The translations under genes were made by a program, and so were the position numbers. This document shows positions 22,801 through 34,800 of a stretch of 64,000 nucleotides of DNA, piece by piece; within the stretch, counting starts at the first letter, position 1, and each line of letters starts with the position of its first letter. Below the pieces are notes generated by a model that was not told the origin of the DNA, made no database searches, and saw nothing but the letters and a program-made list of their open reading frames with translations. Source of the stretch: Nectonema munidae (Eukaryota > Nematomorpha > Nectonematoida > Nectonematidae); the NCBI GenBank assembly GCA_030549495.1, contig JAUIRK010000898.1, positions 1,364,001 through 1,428,000 on the forward strand, in the 5' to 3' direction.

Positions 22801-25800
22801 AGTAACTTTTTTGGAATCCCAGTTTTCATTTTGTTCTACAACTAATCTTTATTTTTTCGGCTCAGGTAGGATTTACTTCGGAGTATCTGTCTTTCACTAA
22901 AAAATTTTCCAGTGTTTGCTGTTTTTGTCGGCTCTTAAATATTTTTTTTAAATGAGTCATCACATTGTCATTGAACATATTTACTGTTCTGTTTGTAGAC
23001 ACCGTGTTTGGGTGATACTTTTCTATAACGTTTTACAGTTCATTCCATTTTGAAATCATTCTTTAATTTGAAGAACTGGAAACATTTCTATCCTCATCTT
23101 TTTCTTCATTTTCATCATCATTACTATTATTTTCATAATCTTTACTTCTTGTGTTACTTTCTTAGTTTTTCGCTTCTTTGTCACCGTCACTTATATTTTC
23201 TTTAGAAGACATAATTAGCACTGTATCTAAATAATATGTCATAAAAATTTGATAAAAATTTCATTTTATAAGCTCTTACCTACTAAGAGAAAAAGAAAGA
23301 AAACGCAAGTGGCAAGTGTAAATTATAAAAAATGAGAGTATGATTTGTTATGTGCAAGAATGATTATATATGTTAAGTGCACTGTTAGTATATATAATGT
23401 GTAATTATCAATTCTATGTGTACGTTTTATATAAATATTGGATGCCAGTTGTTCATGTGTGTATCTATTAAATTGAGTATGAGAAGAAAGAAGATTGTAA
23501 TGCTCTTCTATCCAACATTAAAACTTATTAAAAATTATTTCTATGTGTTACTATTCTTTGAAAATTTGCGTTGATCGCCTATTTGGCTGGCTGAATACCG
23601 AATTCTGTTCGAAAACTGCTAAACAATTTTGGCTTGGTTTTTTGGTCGAAAACCGAATTGTACGAGTACCGCGAGTCGTTCGAAAACCGAGGTTCCACTG
23701 TATTCATCCATATATTTGCAACGTAGACATGATGACAGTTTCTTGCGACCAAATCTACGTGTTGGTAATTCAAATTTATCCATCTCCATAATCCTTAATA
23801 CTCGTTCGATAGTTACCTAATTTTTTTTAATGTTTTTAACCATTTGATTTCTCTTTCTTATTACTTAGATATTTGTTTCTATTTCTTGCAAATATTGTAA
23901 GAGAACCGAAAAGAAAAAATAGCCGAATTCGTTGTAACTATGTGCTATTTTAATTTAATTATATTTTCATGAAATTAAATAACGCAGCTATGAAAAATTG
24001 TAAAAATTAATTTTCTCAAAACTTACGACTTCTAATGTAGAACTTTTTTTATTAATTCTCCCAATTGATTATTTCCATTGAATCCCAAACCATTCAAAAT
24101 TTGCTCGACGTCTTTAAGAAAGTGATAGGAGGTGTAAAAAGTGCACTTTATTTGTAGTAAATGTGTTGATGGCATTAAGGCTCTGCCAATATTTTGGTTC
24201 CATTATACGGTTTCATAGCGCTTTACTTAACCCATTTAAGACCAAGCAAAGCAGACGATATCTAAAAAAACGCAGACGATTTATATTCAAAGTCATTGAA
24301 AAAAACAGACAATGATGAAATTACTTATGTTCCAAAATAGGAACATTGATCGTAAATGGGTTAAAGTGGCCATTTTAATTTTTTAATTGTCGGTATTGCA
24401 TGCCATCCAATGAAAGAATACCCATGCAATACTACACAGATTGAGTTCCATCTTGACTTACAAAAACCCAACTCTGACCCCAAGCACAAGAAAAAGCAGA
24501 CTCGATATTTTTAAAGCCTTGATAAATTTAACGCCAACTCTTCGCTTCCGACTTCTACTAAAGAAGGCTCACTCCATGCACTTACTATTTTTTCTCTGTT
24601 ACCCGTTAACGATCAGAATAATCAGACGATATCTAATGTAAAGCAGAAGATTTGTATTAGCCCGTTAACGACCACAATAATCAGACGATATCTAATGTAA
24701 AGCAGAAGATTTGTATTAAAGAGCTTTGATAAACGCAGACGATTTTATTTTTGTAAAGTCGACTATAGTCGACATGGGCGTTAACGGGTTAAAATACTTA
24801 AAAACAGACTCCGATTTCGACTCCCAAATTTTTATTGGATACCGACTCCTTTTCTTTTAAAATCTTTGACTTGCAACCCTTCTCTTAATAGTAAAAATGT
24901 CATGAGACTTTAATTGAAATCGGGTGTGCACATCACTGGTGGATGTACTTAGATTTCTTGGGTATGCCTATTTTATTAGTTATTTTATTACTCCTGATTG
25001 TTTCGTTTTGTCTGACTTGCATTTAACCCCTTTTTCTTTAGGCTGAATTCTCACTTATTTTGTATCCTGTCTTCGTTACTCTTTTCATCGATCAAGTGCT
25101 TAGCAAACAGATTGACAAAGGTACACTTTAATTAGAAAAACTTGTCATATGGCTTTCATTCTTAAACGATTCCTGTCCTGCTTAAGCTCTTTATAATAAT
25201 AGTATTAATGGGTTTAAGGGCTTTTCTTTATAACAGGGAACTAGGAACACAATTTGCTGTAAACAAAAGAAGAATGCTAAATTTTATGTACTTTTTCTAT
25301 AATTCCGCTTTACTCTACTTTATTCATCACTCGTCTTGTAAAATTAAGCGTTTGCTCTTCTTTCTCAATTAGTTTTTATATCACTTGTAGCAGACGGATT
25401 TTATTTAATGAAAAGTAACAAGGTTACCAAAGTTGTTCTTTATATTGTGGTGAATTTGTTAAATAATATCTATTAATTACAATCGAAGTTTGTTATTATG
25501 AAGGCGTAAAAAATACAATCATTTTTATCCTTTGCAACACATTTTCGGCCCAACCTCTTTTTAAAGTTTTTTAGAGTAAAAGAGAGAGAGAGAGACTACG
25601 ATAAGTGATACAATTTTTAAGTTGAAAAACTTTATCGTAGTTTCATTACACCCCTTAGATAACTGTGCATATCGACATGAGAGGCGTATCCGTTTGGGGG
25701 AGGGGGAGTTCTTATTCTCTCTGATTTCCCATCCCGAAAACCTTTTTTATCGTTCTTGAGAAGTGAGTAAAGAGAATTAAACTTTTTCCTTATCATTTGG

Positions 25801-28800
25801 CAATCATTATTTTTTATTGTTGTCTCCTTTAGAATGGAAATATGAAAGATTTTTTATGTACAACAGACGTTAATTTTTCTGTTTAATCACGCCGAGTGTT
25901 ACTTTTAAACCGAAATATAGCGAAATCTCAAAGTTTTGGAAAATTTTATTTTTTCGAAAGAGATGTTTTTAAAATTTCAATGTTTTAATTATTTAGAATG
26001 AAAAATAAAAAAACTAATTTTTATTAATTTGATAAATATAGATTTTTTGATGTCTTTAGAGGAAAAAAGATATGATTGGTGTGGATTCCACTTGTATCTT
26101 TTTTTCTAAAGGAGGCAACCTTTTGCCGATATTAGGTAGGATACATTTATCTGCTAAAATTACACTTTTACTATTTATTTGTTTACAAAATTAATTTATT
26201 ATAAGTTTAAAAAACCAAATTAACCGAAATCTAAAAACTCTTTAAATCTCTTTTTTTTCTGAGAAATTAAAAATAATGTCATGCATTTCAATGTTTTAAA
26301 TATTATTTAAAATAAAAAAATTAAAAAAATCATTAAAAAAAATTAAAAGTAAAATAAAAAATGTTTTTATTCTAAATATTTCAGAAGATTGAACTACATC
26401 TCATTATTTGTTTGAAAAAGTAAGCGTTTGTAAGGTTATAAGAAGGTTTATTTTTATAAAAAGTCGGCTATACCACTGTTTTTGAGATTTTATTTCAGTG
26501 TATAGTGTCAATGTGTATGTGTAGATATTTCTATATTAATAGAAAAAAAATAGGAAATATTGTGCCGAGAATATCAAGATGCTAATTCTACACTAATCCT
26601 AACGGCAAAAATAGTTTTCCAAATATTAACCATTAAGACCCATTTAGAATTTGGTTGAGCACCTGACAACTTGAGGAAAATGAGCCGTAGAGTGAAAAAG
26701 GCACACCTGCTGTCCAATTTTTAGATTAAATACATTTATAAAAAGGAATATGTTTATTCTTAACTATATATCTCCTTTTGATGATATTTTAGCATTTGAA
26801 GGGCAAAAGAATTTTAGGTTTAGAGGTGAAATTTTAAAACTTTTCACCATCCACTCCAATCCTTTATTACGGCACATCTCTAACTCGTCACCGTGTATTT
26901 TGTTCAAACTAAGAATTGTGCCTCAGGTAGTATTATTATAATTTGTAGGTGAAGGTAGTTATAATGATCTATTAAATGGGCATCCTGATTTTATTGAATC
27001 CGCTTTCTCAAAATTACTTCATAATTGAGATTCGTTCTTCAAAACACTGTTCTGAAGCCATATAAAATGCTTCCAAGCGACTTAGAAATCGGTTCAAAAA
27101 AGAAGCTGCAATTTTTGGATCTTTTGTAGATAGTAAATGTCCTTTTCTATTTAAGCTCACGTTTTTTTCGCGACTTATCGACACACGCTTCCATTCTATC
27201 ACGCCGAAGAATTAAACGAACTAAAAATCATAACTCATAGCGAGCATGCGGAGAAAAACGAGCGCTTCTGTGCTTTTTTGTAAGTCTTCTTTTTATCCCC
27301 TTTATTCCCATTAAAAAGATATAATACTTTTCCTGTCTTTTGAAAATCGAATTCTTTTATATGTTAGTATGGGCTACACAATTTTTATACTATGGAAATG
27401 GGTCAGTACTTTGAAATATACGAAAATAGTGGCTTTAGAATAAGGTTATTTAAAAATATAAATGTACACAATATTTTCTTTAATGAGATAATTTATGATA
27501 ATATTACTTTTTATAATGAAATGAATGAAAAAAATTGATTAGATTAAAATCCTGTTAATAAGTCAATCTATTCCAGACATATTGATCTAGCAATATTGTT
27601 ATTGATTTTTTCTATCATTCTATATTATCTATTAGGCCCACTTGTAATCAGTGGGCTGAAACTACCTAATATCGCAAAACCTCCTTCTAAAATGGGGTTT
27701 TTCACGACAAACTACTATTCTACTTTGTTATATATCAATATAAAATTCGAGCGCTGGTTTTATAAAATAAAACTCGCATTTTAAAGGAAAAAAATAAAAT
27801 TATTTTTATTCCCAAGATTAGATGATTTGCAAATTGATTATCTTATTATTATTAAAAGTTTTTGATACTCTCTTCCATTAATCTTTAAAAGTAATAAAAT
27901 GTTTTTGGTCTCTTTTTTGCATATGGGCGCATTCCTTGTCACCCCTGCTTCTAATGATTGCAATAATTACTTTACAAAGCGAAAACATTGGAATACTTTT
28001 TCACTGCTGCTATATCTCCAGTTTACAAAATTATCTGTATTTTTTTCAAAATATATATTATATACATCCAAACCTGCATTGAGTAAGACCACTTAGAGCA
28101 GGGTTTCTAAAATCTCGGTCCACAGGCGAAATATTATAAATTGGGGGTTTACAATGATATTTTGTTGGTCCATGAAGAAAACCAGCTCATAACGGTTTTA
28201 AAAATTGTATTATAATTGATTTGCATTCGATTTGTTCTTATTTCAATATGAATATACTATTTCTTTATCATAACCTCAAAATTTTATTTGTGAAAAATAT
28301 TAAAATAAAATATTTTTTATGTTCAATTTTTATGAAGGAGTCCCCACCAAGAAAAAAAGAAGAGAAGGGGGTCCATGGGTAAAAAAGAGTTGAGAACCAC
28401 TGACTTAGAGAGTCATCAAAGGTGGTCTTGTGAGTGGGTTATCGCTGAATGAAAGTCGCAAGAGCTGAATCAGGATTAATTGGGAAGAATTGAAAGCTAT
28501 AGACAGACGTGGTTGCTGAGGGAGAGATGGCTGTATGTCGTTTGTAAAATGATCGGGTATAGAAAAAAATTTTAAAAAGATTTTAGCTTTAAATCTGACG
28601 AGCTACCGCAGTAGCTGTTTGGGTCGCTTATATTAAGCTCTTTATCACTTTTTTATAGGAAGCTGTATTGCGTTTAGTAACGTTGTTTATACCTACATGG
28701 TCTGTTCTTAAGTTTTACATAAAACATAACATTATTATCAGGGATCCTATATTAACCCATTAGACCTTATTTTTCTTTTTAAAGGTCGTATACAATTTCT

Positions 28801-31800
28801 TTATTTAAGGTACGTTTATATCAAATTACATTATCCTGCTTTAATGGGTTAAAATCATTTTGTCATTTTTTTTAAAGAAAATTACATAACGATTTTCAGT
28901 TGTATTTTTAGAATTATAAAGCTTGTAATTTTTATTATAAAAATAAATTTAATTTATAAAAAGTTTTGTATAAACGAATCGAGAAAAGGATTAAAATGGG
29001 GTTTTTGACCAACATTTCTAACTTCGATCGAGATAGTTTGCACACAGGGGCGCACATCCTCAAAATTATTGCGGCGAAATTTTTTTCTTCCAATTTTCAA
29101 AATTAGTGGTCTGGAAATACCACGGGAGACCAAATATTCAAGTAATCCTTTAAAATAGAGTGTATTCAGCGCATACCTAAAGTCCTAAATTTATAAGACT
29201 ACTTTATATTTTTTTTTACAAAATTGGTGAATTTAAATACTATACTTCCAGCGAAAATATTTTAATTAAATTTGCATATCGAATATGGTGCGCAGAAAAA
29301 ATGTCCACAATTAAAAAGTAGGAAAAAAATGCCCCAGTAAAAATGCCCCAACACAAAAAATTTCAAAAAATTATTAATTAAAATTTTAAAAAAAAAAAGT
29401 TAACTTTTCATCTAAAACATTTAAAATTTAATTAAAGTAAACTAAAAAACTCAGCATACGACAATTTTTTAAATACAAAAAAAATTATATAAAACAGCAA
29501 ATATTTTTGGAATTTGTGTGTATCAGAACACTTTCTAAATATAATTTGTATTTTAACTGATTTTAAGAATACATTCCCACAAATCTGCACCTTTGCTATT
29601 GTTTTCAAGACATTAAAAAAACCCTATATTAAGAAATTTTAGAAATTTAGCCTTTCAAAACGGTACCAAATAAAAATATTTATATAATTAAAAAAATCCT
29701 GAAAATCAAAAATTAGGGGGCATTTTTTCCTACTTTTTAATTGGGGGAATTTTTACCTACAACCATCGAATATACACTAGTTTAAAAAAATCCAAAAATG
29801 TTAGGGGGTGGAATAGGGTTTTTCATTTGAAAAATGAAGTAGTCTACCAGGCACATTACAAGAATTGATGAAAGGATATTTGATTCATAGAGAAAACAAA
29901 TAACTGAAGGTTGGATAGTTTTATATGAGGGAATGTAGTCTAAAGGCAAAGAGTCTACTAGACACCCTGCGATGTTTATATGAAAAAAATTTGATTGATT
30001 CAGGGGCAAGGGTATAAAACGAAGTTATAATTGTACAAACAAAAATAAAACAAAAAATTAAGATCGCATTATTTCATTTTACTCAGCATCATTCAAAAAT
30101 AGTTTAAAAGCTAAATTGATGCAAGCTACAAAAAGTAAAATAACTGTTAACATTTTGCAATGATTTGCCTTTTATAATAACTTTTAAGGAAAAAAAGTCT
30201 ATCAGAAAAAGTTATAGAGCTTCAACAAAAACTAAAAAATTTTAGAGCATAACTAAAGTTTTGTGAAAACTAATTTAACGTATCCCCTACAGCATACTCT
30301 ATGGGTGGCATGGCAGGTTGGTCGAGATGATGGACATAGCACGGAAGCCTCTGGATTCAATTCCTCATCGATACGAATTTGTTCATAGTTTGACATAAGC
30401 GGTACATCAGTGCCTGGTCAATGAAAATACATCCGCTGCACCTTACCTTTTACTCAAAATTGAAAAATTTGCTACATAATTAACATAAGAGAGAAAGGAA
30501 ACAAAATAAACTAATAAAGCAATTTTCATAAAATGGAACTGTCTGTTCTCAGAATAATTTCAAAATAATAGGAGGCATAAAGAATTAGAGTTTATTTGAT
30601 ATTTTCAAGTTTTTATAAGCAGCAAAAGCCAACGTTTAAGTAGCTAGCCCTTATAATTAAAAAATTATTTAAACTAACGGTCGACAGACATTTCGCCCCA
30701 TAGACAATTTGCAAAGTTTCATCCATCTTTGCTTATTATATGTGTAAAATTATTAAAAAATTTTATATTCTTGTTTATTTTATCTCTATTAAATTATTTC
30801 AAATTAATCAATTTATCTCTTAATTTTTTAGAATTGTCCATGAGACAAAATCTCTTATGAAAATACTGGGGCGAATTGTCCATGGGACGAACTGTCTTAT
30901 GAAAATAATGGGGCGAAATGTCCGAGGACCAAACTAACATAAATAAAGTATACGAGAAAAGAAAATCATTGCGTTTTTTTGAATATTTCTGTCTACAAAT
31001 AAAATTCTGACAGCTGTCATAAATAGATCAAGTACATTTTTAACAACTGAAACATTTTGTTTCGATATTATATTTTTATTATAATAATCAACAAATTTTC
31101 TTAAAAAAAGTAATTTGATTATGTACAGTGTTACTTATAAAATTTAACAATCGAACATTATAAAAAATATCTCTGCTTAAATATTAAGCAAATAGAGTAT
31201 TCTTACTTTTAAACTGAATAGATAGTCAAAATATTCATTCCCAAATAACTATTGAAAAAAATTTCTTGACTTGATAAAATTAAAGTTTTCAAATGTTACA
31301 AAATGTAGCAAACGTAGTGATTAAGATTAAGTGACTTTTGTTGAAAAAAAATTCTTAATCTGAGTCTAACAATATTCATTGATATAAAATTGTAACGATT
31401 GAAAACTATTTTAATTTTACTCTAAATGCAAATTAGACAGAAGCAGTGGTGTAGCCAAAAAAAGTTGATAGAAGGGGCACATTAAAAACAAAAAACTTGC
31501 GCAACATTTTGTATACTTTCTTGATCCTTTCATTGGAGAAATTTTCAAAAACTGATATCGCATAAGATGCATGCGAGCAAGGAGTGTGGGGACGGTTCCT
31601 TATGCCCCAGCCTAGCTACGTCACTGGAGAGGAGAGAGCTGAATGAGATAGGAGAGCTTAACAAGAGAAGAGGGCTTGAATGAAAGAAGAGAGCTTGAGT
31701 GAATGATTGAGTTTTAGCAGAGAAAGCGGAAGAGAAAAACAGAGGAGAGAGAAAGAGAAATAGAATCACTGTGACAGAAGATGAGAAAATCTAGTGGATC

Positions 31801-34800
31801 ATCAACCTGTGTTTGCTCAAATATACTACAAGGAGGAGACACTGTGATAAACATTCATACTTATTGTGTGCATATTGAAGCAATGGATTATTATTATATA
31901 GCTCTCACGCATCGTCTGTAAAATATGTTCGATAGGAAAAATGCGATCATACATGTTTTATAAACAAGCAGCAACTCTTACTTATAGGAAATTATTGGGG
32001 GGCGGGGGGGGGGGGGCGAAGGTCATTTTCGCCCCCCCCCCCCGAATGTGCGCCCCTGTTTGCACATATGTTTATAATTCAAATATTAATCATTCAGATA
32101 AGGGTTTGGGGATATTTTATGCTTTTGATCCATTATTTCTATTTTGTGCATATTTGCTAGGTCAACAAAGTATCACATTAAATTTTCCAAAGAAACCAAT
32201 GTTTATGTCAGATATATTTTGGAAAAACACAAACTTTTCAATATCCTCTCTATTCTGAGTCGTTCAATCAAGATTGAAAGTAAGAATAATGTTTCATTTA
32301 CTTATTTTTTTTTAACTTTTCACATCTCATTCAAAGAGTGATGTCCAATTACATTTCCAACTCATATGCTTAAAAAGACAACACTAATTATTCTAAAAAA
32401 AATTTCTTCACTTTTCTGTTTAGCTTATAAATTTTCTTTGTATTTTTTAGTGGTTTGAAAATCTTTAATTTCTAATATTAGATTTTAATTCATTTTTTGA
32501 AATTGTAGTTTCGTGGAAGCCATTTTTAAAAAACTTGACAAGATCGTTTATTTTGTATAAGATTTTTTCTGTGAACTTAAATAAACACATTCTATTTTTG
32601 CTATCAAAATTATTTTTGCCCACACGTGATTAAATTTCATCATATAATTTACTTTGTAGTTATTTTCCAGTTTAAATTTATTTAGGAGATATAAAACATG
32701 ATCGTATAATGATAGTTTTGAGCTCCGTAAGTAAGAACGGGTCTCGCAAGAGGAATAAACCAATCTTTAAAGCTTAGCAAACTTCCTTTACAGCACAAAA
32801 ACTACTTAAATTTTTAAGTATAAGATAAGATCCAACCATGCTATTTGCAAAGATAAAGCACGTATTCCCACAAGGAGATAGTAAGTATAAATATCTCACA
32901 GGAACTTGCAAAAATAGATTTTCCCTCGTTGTCACTGATTCATCAATCTGTAAAGCGTAAAAAGGGGATGCAGCTAGTCTTGGTAATAGTTGTTCTAAAT
33001 TAAGTGAAATGTCATCTTTTCTGGAAGCCGTTGTGTCAGATATAAGACATTTTTATTTTTTCATTGAAAATATGTTTCACAGTTATTTCTGCGGTTCTAT
33101 TAATTTAACTTCCACCCACTTAAAGCAAATATGAAGCCTGAAGAAAATTATTGCCAAACGTTAGAGCTTTTGTTTTTGTTGTTCAAATTCCATTTTCTTT
33201 CTTTCCCAATACTCCAAAGATTTTTCCCACTTTTGGGTAACATTTATTTCGGTAGTTTTTTTTACCTTACTTGCTCTAATGGATTCATTTGATTTAGTGT
33301 TACCTTACTTCAAGCAAAGTGGTAATGGATGTTCAGTAGTTCTGGGGCTATGAAATCATAAAAATTGATTCATACACTTTTTTGTCGGCATTTTGATTAT
33401 TTATGTTTGTACAAATTTAAAAAAATGATATGAAACCCGTTGAAAAATGATGGTTCCCAAAATATTTTAACTTGGGCCAACTTTGTGGATTGGGCCTTGT
33501 GTTCAATAACCCTGGATTAAGGCATACAAACATATATCAGCTGTGTATTTATAATAGTTTTGTATATTTCATTTTTTAGTTTTCGAAGATGAACCACGTA
33601 GTCTAGAACAAACGCAGAGAAGTATTGGCTCGTTTTGTGGAGAATCGAGTCTGCTTTTGAACAAGTGTAAAGTGTTTTACGGATTGCCGAAAGAGCCTGA
33701 CTTAGTGATTTCTTTGGAGGATGAGGATGATGCTGGTAATGTACAAGCCTCAATGAATAATAAAGATAGTATTGATAAAGCAAATTCATCGTCTAAGAAG
33801 CGCAAGTTGAAAAAAGATAACAATTTTATGGTTAAGAAGTTCAAGGCGGACATAAATGCACCTTCCTTGTCTCGACTCCCTGTCCCCGAACTTAAAGAAT
33901 CTGATAAAGCTTGGAAAATTTCTGCCGCTCAACAAGCTCATCAAAGAAATAAGTTGAATGCAAAAAATGCAATACCCAATATCTGTTGTTATACCCTCCT
34001 GAATTCACATGGCACTGTCACATGCGCCTCCATTTCTGCTGACTCAAACACTCTCGCTGCGGGTCTGTCTCTTGGCCTTATCAAGCTCTTTGCTTTGTCA
34101 GCGAATAATCTGCGCACAATGAAGTCGATCAATCAACTCAACAAGATGGACATAAACAACCCCGACATCAATTCACTCATATTTGAAGATGAGTCAGGGG
34201 AGGAATATAAAGTGCTTTCTTGTGGGCATAGCGAGAGCATAACTGCCTTGTCTTTCAGCCCAGATGCTCTTCTTCTCTTGTCCGCCTCTGAAGACAGTGG
34301 CATTCGCTTGTGGTGCATGAGGAATTACGTCTGCATTGTCTGCTACAATGGACATCTTTCTTGCATCTGGAGTGTGCTCTTCAGTCCGAATGGCTACTAC
34401 TTTTTTTCTTCTGGTTCCGATGCTATGGTGCGTGTTTGGTCAACAGATCAGCCAAAGCCTCTGAGAATACTCTGTGGCCATTTAGCTGATGTTGACGTGA
34501 GTAGCATGTGTTCCTTCCTTTTGTCATTTAGATCAAACATGTATTTAGGTCCTATCTGTACATCCAAATAGTAACTACATTGCTTCAGGCTCAAGTGATC
34601 GAAGTATCCGGATGTGGGATATTGTAACTGCTGAATGTGTTAGGATATTTACTGGTCACAAAGTATTTTCTAAATATTCGTCAACTTATTTATTTATATC
34701 ATCATTCTCTTTTCTTTTTTAGGGAAACATTACTGTTGTGCATTTTGCACCCAGTGGAAAGTTTTTAATATCTGCTGGTACGTTTTAAATATAATACCTA

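Larger units (their letters stand above)
29045..32058 (+). mobile_element. 3.0-kb non-autonomous hAT-like element, copy 1, in a TAF5 intron
   Basis: Perfect 8-bp duplication TTTGCACA at 29037-29044 and 32059-32066. The ends are CAGGGGCGCACATCC and, in reverse, CAGGGGCGCACATTC. It has no transposase frame. Inside are a nested 479-bp MITE (29286-29764), a SINE-like block (about 30302-30452), a nested 183-bp MITE (31444-31626) and a G/C-rich hairpin near the right end. An inverted second copy is at 49689-56678 and a fragment at 3560-4806. It ends 102 bases before a TAF5 exon. Confidence 0.9.

Noticed and set aside
26927-27030. [15 protein letters not shown] as the next TAF5 exon after a donor at 26927
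   Set aside because: It would need a 23-base intron and does not lead in phase to the WD40 exon; 32161-32279 fits both phases and the family sequence.
27014-27202. 62-codon minus-strand frame in a TAF5 intron
   Set aside because: It starts with GTG, has no known motif and no splice partners.
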